Positions 29,211 through 38,845 of a stretch of DNA of 64,000 bases are shown one piece after another (positions within the stretch are counted from its first letter, which is position 1; each line of letters begins with the position of its first letter). Made by a program: the position numbers and the translations under genes. Under the pieces are notes generated by a model. The model ran no database searches, had not been told where the DNA came from, and worked only from the letters and a program-made list of their open reading frames with translations. The stretch is from CAYGYG01 sp964354155 (GTDB taxonomy: Bacteria; Hydrothermota; Tepidihabitantia; SM23-42; CAYGYG01): NCBI GenBank assembly GCA_964354155.1, contig CAYGYG010000003.1, positions 1-64,000 of the forward strand. The letters are read 5' to 3'.

Positions 29211-30869
29211 ATGAGAAGAACACTCATCCTTGCCCTGCTGGTCTTGGCCTGTGCGTCTTTCAGGTCATCCGGCGGGAAGAAGGGGGTCGTCGAAGACCCG
29301 CGGGCCAATGAACTCATGGGCAAGGCCAAGAGCTCGTTCGATGCCGAAGAATACAAGGACGCGGTGAGGTACTTGGAGGAGCTTGCACGCGAGTACCGCA
29401 GTTCGAAGTACTATGACGATGCGCTCTACCTCCTGGCCATCAGTGAGTACCGTCTGGAGAACTACCAGCTGGCGGTTGCCTATGTCAACCGGCTCCAGGG
29501 TGAACAACCTGGTTCCAGTTTCAGCATCAAGGCATGGGCGGTCCTGGGTGAAGCCAACTACGCCCTTAAGAATTACTATGATGCGGCGGTCGCTTTCGTC
29601 AAACTTCAGGAGCGAACCACCGAAAGAACCGAGCAAGAGAAGGCCCAGGAGAAGTTGATGCTTATTCTGCCCAACCTTAAGATCACCGAGCTTGAGAGAC
29701 TGCACCGGTCCGCCATCACCAATCCGCTGGACGAGCACATTCTCTATCATCTGGGCGAACGTGAAATCAGCGCCGGCAAGATCGACCAGGGGAAGAGGGA
29801 TTTGGAGCTGTTGCTCAAGAGATTTCCCTCCAGTCAGTACGAGCGCCAGGTCGAAGAGTTACTGGCCTCGGCGACAGTGGGCAGGACGACCAGGACGATC
29901 GGCGTGCTACTGCCCCTTAGCGGAAAATTCGCGCAGTACGGCAATGACGTGAAGAATCTTCTCGACTTCTTCATTATCGAAACGAAGTTCGTCTACCCGG
30001 TCAAGTATCTTGATACGAAATCAGACGGTCTCGAAGCCCTGCGTAGTGCGATCCGGTTGAGTCAGGATTACAGGGTCGATGTGATTGTCGGTCCGATATT
30101 CAGTCTCGAAGCGCTGAGCGTATGCGGCATGGCCAGTGCTTTGAAAACGCCGGTCATCCTGCCCACGATTACTGACCCCCGCTTCGAAAGTACCGCGCCG
30201 TCGATGATTCAACTGAACGTGAGCGCGGCCAGCGAGGCGATCGCGGTGGCGCGGTATGCCTCGCGCGGCATGGGAGCAAAGAAGTTCGGCATCTTCTATC
30301 CCAATGATGCCGCGGGAGAGATGCTGGCACAGCTCTTTGAGGAAGAAATTCGAAACCAGGGCGGCGAGATCGTTGGCCGGGTGGGTTTCAGGCCCGATAC
30401 GACCACGTTCGGTCGTGAGATCGAAGCGCTCAAGAAGACGAATCCGGAGGTTGTATTCTTCCCGGGCGACGACGACCAAATCGTGCTCATTGCCCCGCAA
30501 TTCGCCTACTACGGGATCGATAAGATAAAACTCCTGGGCATCAGGGGGTTCAACGAAGAGAAGGTCGCCCGTCTCGGCGAGAAGTACGTTGAGGGAGCGG
30601 TTTTCGCAGTTCAGCAATACACGCCCAAGGAAGACGCCGCCAAAGTTATGGAGAAATATGAAGCGCAGCGCGGCAAGAAGACGGGTTTCACCGAACGGAA
30701 ATTTCTGGAAGCGATGTATGGTCTTTCGGTTGCGATGGCGGCTGACTACAGCCGGGCAACGATTGCCGACGAGATGCGAAGGGCCTTCAAAAAAGATCGG
30801 CAGGCGATCCGCATATTCATGATCAAAGACAGCCGGGTAACCGAGGTCATCGGTGATTCGCTGAAGTAA
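29211..30869 (+). CDS. Lipoprotein with TPR and periplasmic-binding domains
   Basis: 552 residues from the ATG at 29211; the frame is open to 29052, but the promoter at 29172 rules that out. Residues 1-14 look like a lipoprotein signal with lipobox LVLAC. Residues about 25-215 form TPR-like repeats (FDAEEYKDAVRYLEELAREY). Residues about 220-550 form a type I periplasmic-binding fold of the amino-acid-receptor family (GVLLPLSGKFAQYGNDV, GPIFSLEAL). The TPR-plus-binding-domain layout recalls LpoA-type activators of peptidoglycan synthases, but the role is not proven. It starts the core region. Confidence 0.82.
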   Translation: MRRTLILALLVLACASFRSSGGKKGVVEDPRANELMGKAKSSFDAEEYKDAVRYLEELAREYRSSKYYDDALYLLAISEYRLENYQLAVAYVNRLQGEQPGSSFSIKAWAVLGEANYALKNYYDAAVAFVKLQERTTERTEQEKAQEKLMLILPNLKITELERLHRSAITNPLDEHILYHLGEREISAGKIDQGKRDLELLLKRFPSSQYERQVEELLASATVGRTTRTIGVLLPLSGKFAQYGNDVKNLLDFFIIETKFVYPVKYLDTKSDGLEALRSAIRLSQDYRVDVIVGPIFSLEALSVCGMASALKTPVILPTITDPRFESTAPSMIQLNVSAASEAIAVARYASRGMGAKKFGIFYPNDAAGEMLAQLFEEEIRNQGGEIVGRVGFRPDTTTFGREIEALKKTNPEVVFFPGDDDQIVLIAPQFAYYGIDKIKLLGIRGFNEEKVARLGEKYVEGAVFAVQQYTPKEDAAKVMEKYEAQRGKKTGFTERKFLEAMYGLSVAMAADYSRATIADEMRRAFKKDRQAIRIFMIKDSRVTEVIGDSLK

Positions 30870-30878
30870 GGAGGCGTA

Positions 30879-31094
30879 ATGGCCAAGAAGGATAAGAAGA
30901 AAGAAGCGTCGAAGAAACAAGAAGTCCTGATGAAAGTCGATTTTACCAAGAAGAACTACCTTTTCTTTGCACTGGGAATCCTCACCATCACCCTTGGCTT
31001 CATCAGCCTGAGTAAGGGTTCGATAACACTTGCTCCAATATTGCTGATTATCGGCTACCTGGTTTTCATTCCCCTGGCACTTCTGCTGAAATGA
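30879..31094 (+). CDS. Small two-helix membrane protein
   Basis: 71 residues: a lysine-rich cytoplasmic head (1-24), then two predicted membrane helices (about 28-45 and 52-70). The pattern KNYLFFALGILTITLGF and a final PILLIIGYLVFIPLALLL recalls the DUF3098 family of Bacteroidota (moderate, from memory). GGAGG precedes the ATG, 9 nt after the lipoprotein gene, so they are co-transcribed. Confidence 0.7.
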   Translation: MAKKDKKKEASKKQEVLMKVDFTKKNYLFFALGILTITLGFISLSKGSITLAPILLIIGYLVFIPLALLLK

Positions 31095-31208
31095 ACTGAC
31101 CGGCGGGTCGCAACGATCTCGCCGACGCCGCGACCGACGCAGGAAGCTGATCAGCGGCCGAGACTGCCCAATACAGGCAGACGTTGCGGGAGAGAAAAGG
31201 AGACAATG

Positions 31209-32342
31209 ATGAAGATTCACGAGTATCAGGCGAAAGACATATTCGCGAAATACGGCATACCGATTCCCGCCGGCAAAGTGGCGACGACGCCGGATGAGGC
31301 GTTTGCCATCGGCAAGGAAATCGGCTATCCAGTCGTCATCAAAGCCCAGGTCCAAGTCGGCGGCCGGGGCAAGGCCGGCGGCGTGAAGCTGGCCAACAGT
31401 GATAGCGAGCTGCGGCAGCATGCCGGCAAGATTCTGGGCATGGACATCAAGGGTTTGAAGGTCAAGAAAGTGCTCGTGGCCCGCGCCCTTGAAATCGAAT
31501 CTGAGGCCTATCTTGGCATGGTTGTCGACCGGACTTCGAAGAAGGTCGTGGTGATGGTTTCCAGAGAAGGCGGCGTTGAGATTGAGGAGACCGCGAAGAA
31601 GAACCCCGGGGCAATCAATAAGACGATGATCGATCCTCTGGTGGGACTGCTGCGGCATCAGGCGAGTCAGATTGGTTTCTTTTTGTACGCCGACCCGAAG
31701 CACGTGAGTGCTTGCGCCGACATTACGATGAAGCTATACAAGCTTTTTGCCGAACTGGACTGTTCCTTGGCCGAGATCAACCCGTTGATCATAACCAAGG
31801 ACAGACACGTCGTCGCGCTCGATGCCAAGATCAATTTTGACGATAACGGCCTGATGAAGCATCCCGAGCTTGAGGCATTACGCGATCCGGAGAGTGAGAA
31901 CCAGAACGAAGTCAAGGCCCGGGAAGCCGGCCTGTCTTACGTTCAACTGGCCGGTAACATCGGCTGCGTGGTCAACGGCGCCGGCCTGGCGATGGCGACA
32001 ATGGACATCGTGAAGCACTATGGCGGTGAGCCAGCGAATTTTCTTGATATCGGCGGCTCCTCGTCGCCCCAGAAGGTCAAAGAGGCGCTGGCGATACTGC
32101 TCAAAGACCCCAACGTGCGGGTGATTTTCTTTAACATCTTCGGGGGCATAACTCGATGTGACGACGTCGCGCAGGGCATTCTTGATGCCAAGCAGGATCT
32201 GAAGATCAAACAGCCCTTTGTCGTCCGGCTGACCGGTACGAACGAAGATAAGGCCAAACAACTGCTCAAGAACGCGGGGCTGATTTTTACCGACTCCATG
32301 GCCGCGGGCGCTCAGAAAGCAATCGAATTGCTCGTACGATAG
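31209..32342 (+). CDS. sucC: Succinyl-CoA ligase (ADP-forming), beta subunit
   Basis: About 377 residues. Binds the nucleotide and, with SucD, interconverts succinyl-CoA and succinate with substrate-level phosphorylation in the TCA cycle. An N-terminal ATP-grasp domain (MKIHEYQAKDIFAKYG; GGRGKAGGVKLA) is followed by the C-terminal CoA-ligase domain with the conserved GGSSSPQKVKEAL and NIFGGITRCD. Length is typical. ATG 31209 is better spaced from AAAAGGAG than ATG 31206. sucD follows after 8 nt. Confidence 0.95.
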   Translation: MKIHEYQAKDIFAKYGIPIPAGKVATTPDEAFAIGKEIGYPVVIKAQVQVGGRGKAGGVKLANSDSELRQHAGKILGMDIKGLKVKKVLVARALEIESEAYLGMVVDRTSKKVVVMVSREGGVEIEETAKKNPGAINKTMIDPLVGLLRHQASQIGFFLYADPKHVSACADITMKLYKLFAELDCSLAEINPLIITKDRHVVALDAKINFDDNGLMKHPELEALRDPESENQNEVKAREAGLSYVQLAGNIGCVVNGAGLAMATMDIVKHYGGEPANFLDIGGSSSPQKVKEALAILLKDPNVRVIFFNIFGGITRCDDVAQGILDAKQDLKIKQPFVVRLTGTNEDKAKQLLKNAGLIFTDSMAAGAQKAIELLVR

Positions 32343-32350
32343 GAGGCTCG

Positions 32351-33220
32351 ATGTCAATCTTCATCAATAAGAATACCAAGGTGGTCGTGCAGGGAATTAC
32401 CGGGCGTGATGGCTCATTCCACACCAAGCAAATGCTGGAGTACGGGACCAAGGTCGTGGCCGGGGTTACGCCGGGCAAAGCCGGGCAGACGGTTGAAGGC
32501 GTACCGGTGTTCAATACCGTGTACGACGCCAAGCAGAAGACCGGGGCTGATGCGTCGGTCATCTTCGTGCCGGCGCAGTTTGCCGTCGATGCGGTCTATG
32601 AGGCGATTGACGCCGAGCTGGAGCTGGTGGTCTGCATTGCCGAAGGCCTGCCGACGATGGATATGGTTAAGATCATGGGTTACTTGAAGGATAAGAAGAC
32701 GCGTTTGGTTGGGCCGAACTCACCGGGCTTGGTGAGCGCCGGGGAGTGCAAGATCGGGATCCTGCCGGGTCATATCTTCAAGAAGGGTTCGGTCGGCGTC
32801 GTTTCACGCAGTGGTACCTTGACCTACGAAATCGTGGACCATATCACGAAGGTCGGATTGGGCCAGTCGACTTGTATCGGCATCGGCGGGGACCCGGTGA
32901 TCGGCACGAAGTTTATCGATTGTCTCAAGCTTTTCAATGAAGACCCTGAAACCGAGGCGGTTGTCGTGGTCGGGGAGATCGGGGGAAGGGACGAAGAAGA
33001 CGCGGCCATATACATAAAACAGAATTTCAAAAAGCCGGTCTTCGGATTCATTGCCGGCAAGACCGCACCGGCCGACAAGCGCATGGGCCATGCCGGAGCG
33101 ATTATCACCGGCGGCTCGGGCACGGCGCTGGAGAAGGTCAAGGCCTTCAAGGAAGCCGGGATTTTCGTCGGTGAGACATCCGAAGAGCTGGCGAAGTTGA
33201 TAAGAGAAAAGGTCAAGTAA
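32351..33220 (+). CDS. sucD: Succinyl-CoA ligase, alpha subunit
   Basis: 289 residues. Contains the CoA-binding Rossmann domain (VVVQGITGRDGSFHTKQM) and, near the C-terminus, the active-site histidine region GHAGAIITGGSGTALEK that is phosphorylated during catalysis. Length is typical. It starts just after sucC with AGGAGG upstream. Its stop faces the converging minus-strand operon; no terminator hairpin is visible in the 70-bp gap. Confidence 0.95.
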   Translation: MSIFINKNTKVVVQGITGRDGSFHTKQMLEYGTKVVAGVTPGKAGQTVEGVPVFNTVYDAKQKTGADASVIFVPAQFAVDAVYEAIDAELELVVCIAEGLPTMDMVKIMGYLKDKKTRLVGPNSPGLVSAGECKIGILPGHIFKKGSVGVVSRSGTLTYEIVDHITKVGLGQSTCIGIGGDPVIGTKFIDCLKLFNEDPETEAVVVVGEIGGRDEEDAAIYIKQNFKKPVFGFIAGKTAPADKRMGHAGAIITGGSGTALEKVKAFKEAGIFVGETSEELAKLIREKVK

Positions 33221-33290
33221 ATGGTGGTTACAGGCTGTCAATCCTAGGCCGTAAGTTGCGTTGACCCGATCCCGACGATTACCGAACGGC

Positions 33291-34880
33291 TTAAGTCAAC
33301 CGTCTGTTCAGGTAGTTGAATTTAAAGAAGAGACCGCCGAAGAAGATCCTTTTTATGGCCAGGAGCATCCCCTGATCGGCAAGATGGATGAACCGTAGGA
33401 TGACTCTTTTGAGAATGAGGGGACGGATGAATAGCCACACCGACACCTTAAGAACTGTCATGGCGGCTATTGCTCGGTCGAAATGAGTAACCAAGCGGTC
33501 AAGATCGGCGGGCGAAAACGTCTGTGTCTTGATCATGATCCGCGGGTAGACTTCACCGCGCCAACCACTGTCGATGGCGGGCCGGATGGATTCAGTCATA
33601 TATCCGCCGGCTTCGCAAATCCTGTACAGCTCAGTCCCGGGCAAAGGCCGTGCCAGTGCAACATGCGGAATCACATCATAACGCCACAGCGCGTCCTTGG
33701 CGAACTTGAGCGTAGCCCTGATGTCGTCGGCTCTCTCTCCGGGAAACCCGACCATGTAGAAGGCGTGCATATCGATTCGTTTTCTCTTCGCGAGGGCGAC
33801 CGCTACCACGACATCTTTCAAAGAAAGGTTCTTCCTGATGATGTGATCGAGCACGCGCTGGTTACCTGATTCAATGCCGATAACCAGGTAAGTGCAGCCG
33901 GATTCCTTGATTTTCTGCAGAACTCCTGGGGTTAATCCATCGGCCCTGACGCCATTCGGGGTATCCCACGTGATCGACCAATTCTTCCGAATAATACCCT
34001 GAAGGATGACTTCAAGGCGTGCCGGATTGAGCGCGATGTTGTCGTCCTCAAGATGTAAGTGCTTGACGCCGTAGTGTTCAATGAGGAATTCGATATGGCG
34101 GAGGACATAGACCGCACTGTGAAAACGCCAGCGCCGGCCCATATGAAGATGATTGCCGCAGAAAATGCATTGGTACGGGCAGCCCCTTGAAGTGATGATC
34201 GAGACTTCGCGTTCGCTGCCTTCGTAGTCAAAAGAGTATCGGGACGGGAATCCGGCTTTCACGAGCTCAAAGTACTTCTCCATCGGTACGAGATGATACG
34301 CGGGCAGCGGCAAGTCATCGAGTTTCTCGATGAAAGGTGCCGGCGGGTTTGAACGAACGTCAGAGCCATGGCGATAGGATATTCCCAAGAGCCGGTGAAC
34401 CGGGTGATTCGCGGATAGCGCCTGCACCAATTTGACAACGGTCGTCTCGCCCTCACCGCGTACGACATAGTCGACCGGACTCCCTTCGGGCAGGAAACTC
34501 TCCGGAGCGCTGGTGGCATGTGGTCCGCCGATCACGGTGACGATTTGGGCATTTCTTCTTTTGATCTCAAGGGCGGCGCGCATTGCGTGCGGCGCGAAGT
34601 CTGAGAAAGGGTTAGTTATGCCGACGAGATCAGGTTGGTATTCAAGAACCTTGCCGGCAAAGACATCCCAGGAGGGGCCGACAAGATACTCACCATTCTT
34701 GTCTGGCTTCGCGTCACGCAATCTGAAATCGAGGAGGGCGTCATAGATCCTGACGTCAATGCATGCTTTTTCCAGGACGGCAGCAAGGTACAGTAGGCTG
34801 GTAGGCAGTCCGAATCTCGGACCAGCAGGGAAACGCAGCGTCCTGGCATGTATCGGGGGACGAACCAACAGGACTCTCAT
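33291..34880 (-). CDS. B12-binding radical SAM enzyme
   Basis: 529 residues. The N-terminal half is a cobalamin-binding-type domain (VLLVRPP, FGLPTSLLYLAAVLE, GITNPFSDFAPHAM, VIGGPHATSAPE). The radical SAM core has the [4Fe-4S] motif CPYQCIFC and a TIM-barrel-like continuation (LHLEDDNIALNP). Relatives (BchE, HpnP/HpnR and hopanoid or carotenoid enzymes) carry out methylation or cyclisation. It lies last in an operon with a glycosyltransferase and hyp genes, so envelope-lipid or glycan modification is possible. It overlaps the upstream gene by 4 bp. Confidence 0.87.
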   Translation of the reverse strand: MRVLLVRPPIHARTLRFPAGPRFGLPTSLLYLAAVLEKACIDVRIYDALLDFRLRDAKPDKNGEYLVGPSWDVFAGKVLEYQPDLVGITNPFSDFAPHAMRAALEIKRRNAQIVTVIGGPHATSAPESFLPEGSPVDYVVRGEGETTVVKLVQALSANHPVHRLLGISYRHGSDVRSNPPAPFIEKLDDLPLPAYHLVPMEKYFELVKAGFPSRYSFDYEGSEREVSIITSRGCPYQCIFCGNHLHMGRRWRFHSAVYVLRHIEFLIEHYGVKHLHLEDDNIALNPARLEVILQGIIRKNWSITWDTPNGVRADGLTPGVLQKIKESGCTYLVIGIESGNQRVLDHIIRKNLSLKDVVVAVALAKRKRIDMHAFYMVGFPGERADDIRATLKFAKDALWRYDVIPHVALARPLPGTELYRICEAGGYMTESIRPAIDSGWRGEVYPRIMIKTQTFSPADLDRLVTHFDRAIAAMTVLKVSVWLFIRPLILKRVILRFIHLADQGMLLAIKRIFFGGLFFKFNYLNRRLT

Positions 34881-35734
34881 CGGTTGATTCTCAGTCTGAG
34901 CAGTTCGCTGATGCGATAGTAGAGGAACCGGACCACGGTAGTGACAAAAACGATCAGGCCGACCAAAAATAGTGCTGGCGTGCGTTTGCTGTGTTTACGC
35001 AAATATCGGTACAGAGAACGATGCGACTCGAGCATGGTTTTGGCCATGACCTGCCTTACCGATGCGCCATGATAATGGATGGCCGCGGCGCTACCGAGAA
35101 AGATGATTCGGTGGCCAGCCTGTCGAATGCGGTGGCACAGCTCCACATCGTTGCAAAAAAGGGGGAACGATTCTTCCATCATGCCGACCTCAAAGAAGAC
35201 GTCTTTCCTCACCATCAGGCAGGACCCCATCGGCTGGTCGACCTCACGCGTGCCCTTGTGGTCGAAATACCCCATTTTCCATTTGGACAAGGACCTAAAT
35301 ACTCTTGGAATCAACGTGAATTCCCAGAGGATATTCCCGTAGGTCGGAAACTCTCGACAAGAAGATTGGATCCGTCCGTCTGGATACCGCAGCTGGGGAC
35401 CAACGGCTCCGATTCTTGCGTCGGCCTGCATGAACTGAAGCATACGATCGACCGCATCTTTGCCAATGATAATATCAGGGTTGAGCAGAAGCAGATACTC
35501 GCCTTGAGCGACTCCGGCGGCTTGGTTGGTAGCGCGGGAGAGGAATTCATTTCGGGCGTTCTTGATAAGCTTGACATGCGGGAAGGTCTTTTCGACGACG
35601 GGGACGGTCTGGTCTTGGGACGCGTTATCGACGACGATTATCTCGTAGGCGGGATCAGAAGGAAGGTTAGACAGCAGGGCGCCGATGTGCTCGGCACTAT
35701 TCCAGGTGACGCTTATGACCGTGACTTTGACCAT
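34877..35734 (-). CDS. Family 2 glycosyltransferase
   Basis: 285 residues. A GT-A fold domain (VTVISVTWNSAEHIGALL; IVVDNASQDQTVPVV; LLLNPDIIIGKDAVDRM) and a later catalytic region MGSCLMVRKDVFFEVGMMEE are typical of rhamnosyltransferase-like family 2 enzymes. The C-terminus has one predicted membrane helix (residues about 253-273). It probably transfers a sugar to a cell-surface glycan. Start and stop both overlap neighbours (hypC and the radical SAM gene), so translation is coupled. Confidence 0.88.
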   Translation of the reverse strand: MVKVTVISVTWNSAEHIGALLSNLPSDPAYEIIVVDNASQDQTVPVVEKTFPHVKLIKNARNEFLSRATNQAAGVAQGEYLLLLNPDIIIGKDAVDRMLQFMQADARIGAVGPQLRYPDGRIQSSCREFPTYGNILWEFTLIPRVFRSLSKWKMGYFDHKGTREVDQPMGSCLMVRKDVFFEVGMMEESFPLFCNDVELCHRIRQAGHRIIFLGSAAAIHYHGASVRQVMAKTMLESHRSLYRYLRKHSKRTPALFLVGLIVFVTTVVRFLYYRISELLRLRINR

Positions 35735-35955
35735 CAGTGATCGGTGTTCAGCATCTCATTGATGAGCCGGATTGATTCCCGGGCATCTTCCTCGTCGATG
35801 ATCTGAATGGCAAAGCCGGCGTGGAGCATCACGTAATCGCCGACCTTGACCTCGGGCACCAGGCTGAGCATGATCTCACGTCTAACACCGCTCAGCTCGA
35901 TCACCCCTTCATCGCCGTTCATCGAGACCACTTTGCCGATTACTGCCAGACACAT
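35734..35955 (-). CDS. hypC: Hydrogenase maturation chaperone HypC
   Basis: 73 residues starting MCLAVIGKVVSMNGDEG, with the catalytic C2 and the OB-fold pattern VKVGDYVMLHAGFAIQ. HypC shuttles the Fe(CN)2CO unit with HypD to the large subunit of [NiFe] hydrogenase. GGATAAG lies before the ATG. It follows hypF by 3 bp. hypD and hypE are not in the window. Confidence 0.95.
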   Translation of the reverse strand: MCLAVIGKVVSMNGDEGVIELSGVRREIMLSLVPEVKVGDYVMLHAGFAIQIIDEEDARESIRLINEMLNTDH

Positions 35956-35958
35956 AGC

Positions 35959-38214
35959 TTATCCACGATTTGCCAGAATAACCTGACCCAGGGCAATGCC
36001 ACCGTCATTATAGGGCACTTTCTGGTGAAAGATGGGTGCAAACCCGTTCTTCTTAAGTGCACGCACCAGACCTTCCAGGAGGAGACGGTTCTGGAAGGCC
36101 CCGCCGGAGAGCGCGACTTTACTGATATTGTACTCCTGGCGCAGTTTTTTGCAAGTGTTGATTGAGAAAGCGATGACCGAGTTGTGAAACTTCACCGCAA
36201 TCGTTTCGGCCCGCAATCGATGTTTGACGTCGGTTACGACGCCCGAAATGATCTCGGCCGGATCAATGACCAGGCTGTTGTTTTGAAGGCGGATTTCGGC
36301 GGGATACGACATAACGGTCCGGTCGGTTGCCAGATACTCAAGCTGCATCGCGGCCTGGGCTTCGAAAGTTATCTGCCGGGTGACGCCTAGGATTGCGGCA
36401 ATCGCATCGAAAAGCCGACCAAGGCTTGACGTATCGACGAGGTTGAAATCGTTGCCGAGCATCCGCTCGATGACCCGGCGTTCTCGGCGGCTGATTTCCT
36501 TAACAAAGGGCAGATCCGGCACACGCTTCAGGATATGGATCAAGTAAGCCAGTCCGATTCGAAAGGGATGACGGATACTGGTTTCGCCACCGGGTAGGGG
36601 CAGATAGGCAAGGTGCGCAACCCGGTCAAAGCCGGTCAGATCACCAACGAGGAATTCGCATCCCCAGATCTTGCCGTCGGTCCCGTACCCGGTTCCATCG
36701 AAGGCAAGACCGATTACTCTATCACTAACGAGATTTTCGGCCAGGCAGGAAGCGATATGGGCGAAATGGTGCTGAACACCGACCTTCCTGGCGATTCCGG
36801 TCGATTTGGCAAACCTGGTCGTCATGTAATCAGGATGGAGGTCATAGGCAACGACTTGCGGTTCGAACCTAAACCAGCGATGATACTTGGCGAGCGCTTG
36901 TTGATAAGCGCTCATCGTGTCGCCATTCTCCATGTCGCCGACATGGGGGCTCAAAAATGCGGTCCGATTCCGTGCGATACAGAACGTGCTTTTTAGTTCA
37001 CCCCCGCAGCCCAGGGTCGGCGCGAGTTTGACCGGCAGGTCGATCGGGTCAGGCGCATAGCCCCGGGAACGACGCAGAATTGAGAAGGCGGTTGACGGCG
37101 CATAGGTCACGATTGAATCGTCGTTTCGATTCTCGATGGGCCGGTCGTTGGTCAAGACGTAGTCAACAATGCCACCAAGTTCCGAGAAACACTCTTTGTC
37201 ATCAATGACTATTGGTTCGTCCTGACGGTTGCCGCTGGTCATGACCAGAAACTTGAGTTTACCCAGGAGCAAGTGATGAACCGGCGTGCAGGGAAGCATG
37301 ATGCCAAGGTAAGGGTTGGCCGGAGCAATTGATGGGGCGAGGATTCGGGTTTTCCGCTTGGGCAGAAGAAGAATCGGTGCCTGGGGAGAGGCCAAGCACA
37401 GAGCCTCGGGCCTGGTCAGCCGGGCGACAAGCGGCACATCGGAAAGCCGGCACATCAAGGCCAATGGCTTGTGGGGACGGCCTTTCCGTCGGCGCAATCT
37501 GATCACGGCCGCCTCGTTGGTGGCGTCGCAGGCAATGTGGAATCCGCCCAGGCCCTTGACGGCCAAGATCTTGCCTTGAAGCAGGAGATGAACGGCCTTC
37601 TCGATGGGAGATTGGGCCGCAACGAGCCGCCGATTGATGCGATAAAGAGCGAGTTTGGGGCCGCATACCGGGCAGGCGTTGGGCTGGGCATGAAACCGGC
37701 GGTCCAACACGTCCTGATACTCGGCGGCGCAATTCCGGCACATCTTGAAGCTGCGCATCGTCGTATTGACCCGATCATAAGGGGCGGTCTTGATGATCGA
37801 ATATCTTGGGCCGCAGTTGGTGCAGTTAGTGAACGGATACCCTTTACGCCGGTTACCCGGGGCGGTGATATCTTCCCGGCATTCCGAACAGGTGGCAAGA
37901 TCGGGCGACAACAGCGTGCTGCCCTTGTCGGCAACGCTTTCCTGGATTGTGAAGTGGTGGTAGCCTTTGAAAGGCAGTTTCGAAATGCGAACTGAATCGA
38001 TGCGGGCATTGGCCGGGCCTTTTGTAGAAATGCTTTTGACAAAAGCGTCGACCCGCCGGATCGGTCCTTCTACTTCAACCGTAACACCGCTTGAGGAGTT
38101 GAGGACCCAGCCGCGCAGTTTGTGATTCTGGGCAAGTCGATAGACAAACGGGCGGAAACCAACACCCTGAACGATGCCCTTAACGGCGATGCTTCTTCTT
38201 ACGGGCGATTTCAC
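35959..38214 (-). CDS. hypF: Carbamoyltransferase HypF
   Basis: About 751 residues. The start is placed at the GTG at 38214, just before the conserved acylphosphatase domain (VKGIVQGVGFRPFVYRLA); the longer frame adds an unlikely 44 residues. Next come two zinc-finger pairs (CSECRED, CTNCGPRYS, CRNCAAEY, CPVCGPKL), a YrdC/Sua5-like domain and the Kae1-like domain (QHHFAHIASCL). HypF makes the thiocarbamate precursor of the cyanide ligands. It overlaps hypB by 35 bp. Length is normal for the family. Confidence 0.93.
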   Translation of the reverse strand: MKSPVRRSIAVKGIVQGVGFRPFVYRLAQNHKLRGWVLNSSSGVTVEVEGPIRRVDAFVKSISTKGPANARIDSVRISKLPFKGYHHFTIQESVADKGSTLLSPDLATCSECREDITAPGNRRKGYPFTNCTNCGPRYSIIKTAPYDRVNTTMRSFKMCRNCAAEYQDVLDRRFHAQPNACPVCGPKLALYRINRRLVAAQSPIEKAVHLLLQGKILAVKGLGGFHIACDATNEAAVIRLRRRKGRPHKPLALMCRLSDVPLVARLTRPEALCLASPQAPILLLPKRKTRILAPSIAPANPYLGIMLPCTPVHHLLLGKLKFLVMTSGNRQDEPIVIDDKECFSELGGIVDYVLTNDRPIENRNDDSIVTYAPSTAFSILRRSRGYAPDPIDLPVKLAPTLGCGGELKSTFCIARNRTAFLSPHVGDMENGDTMSAYQQALAKYHRWFRFEPQVVAYDLHPDYMTTRFAKSTGIARKVGVQHHFAHIASCLAENLVSDRVIGLAFDGTGYGTDGKIWGCEFLVGDLTGFDRVAHLAYLPLPGGETSIRHPFRIGLAYLIHILKRVPDLPFVKEISRRERRVIERMLGNDFNLVDTSSLGRLFDAIAAILGVTRQITFEAQAAMQLEYLATDRTVMSYPAEIRLQNNSLVIDPAEIISGVVTDVKHRLRAETIAVKFHNSVIAFSINTCKKLRQEYNISKVALSGGAFQNRLLLEGLVRALKKNGFAPIFHQKVPYNDGGIALGQVILANRG

Positions 38215-38845
38215 GTTCAAGGTATTCGATCCACGGACTGATTCCCTTTCCGGTTTTGCAGGAGACCCTAAAGACCTTGATTTTAGGACTGATCGCCTTG
38301 AGGTCTTTAGTGAAAGAAGCGAAACGGAAATCAGTCTGGGCGGCAAGATCCATCTTGTTTATGATCAGAACCTTCGACAGATTGAACATGAGCGGGTACT
38401 TCTTGACCTTATCATCGCCTTCGGGCAGCGACAAAAGCATCATCTTGAAGTCCTCGCCGATGTTGAACTCGGCCGGGCAGACCAGGTTGCCGACGTTTTC
38501 GACGATGACCACGTCGATCCTGCCCTTGGGCAGGTGGGGCAGGCTGGTTCGGACCATGCCGGCATCGAGATGACACGCCCCGCCGGTGTTGATCTGAACG
38601 GCGACAACGCCGCGCTTGGCGATGCGCCGGGCATCAATATTGCCGGCGATATCCCCTTCGATGACCGCAATCTTGTACCGGGGCGCCAGGCGGTCGATGG
38701 TGCGTTCAATGAGGCTGGTTTTGCCGGCACCGGGCGAGGACATTAGATTTATGACCAGGGCCTTGTGGCGGTCGAACGATTTGCGATTTTCTTTGGCGAT
38801 CGCTTCATTGGTAACCAGAACGCTTTTCAGAATGTCGATTTTCAC
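38180..38845 (-). CDS. hypB: Hydrogenase nickel-insertion GTPase HypB
   Basis: 221 residues. GTPase with P-loop SSPGAGKTSLIE, the metal-coordinating region GGACHLDAGMV, IVENVGNLVCPAEF and NKMDLA. No histidine-rich N-terminal nickel store is present. Works with HypA to insert nickel into [NiFe] hydrogenase. The C-terminal KKKHRR overlaps the hypF start, and the ATG overlaps hypA as ATGA. Confidence 0.95.
   Translation of the reverse strand: MKIDILKSVLVTNEAIAKENRKSFDRHKALVINLMSSPGAGKTSLIERTIDRLAPRYKIAVIEGDIAGNIDARRIAKRGVVAVQINTGGACHLDAGMVRTSLPHLPKGRIDVVIVENVGNLVCPAEFNIGEDFKMMLLSLPEGDDKVKKYPLMFNLSKVLIINKMDLAAQTDFRFASFTKDLKAISPKIKVFRVSCKTGKGISPWIEYLEREIARKKKHRR

Noticed and set aside
30021..31703. 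A 560-codon open frame on the minus strand opposite the lipoprotein and sucC genes
   Set aside because: It is an antisense shadow of GC-rich genes, has no recognisable domain, and crosses two well-supported genes and their intergenic region.
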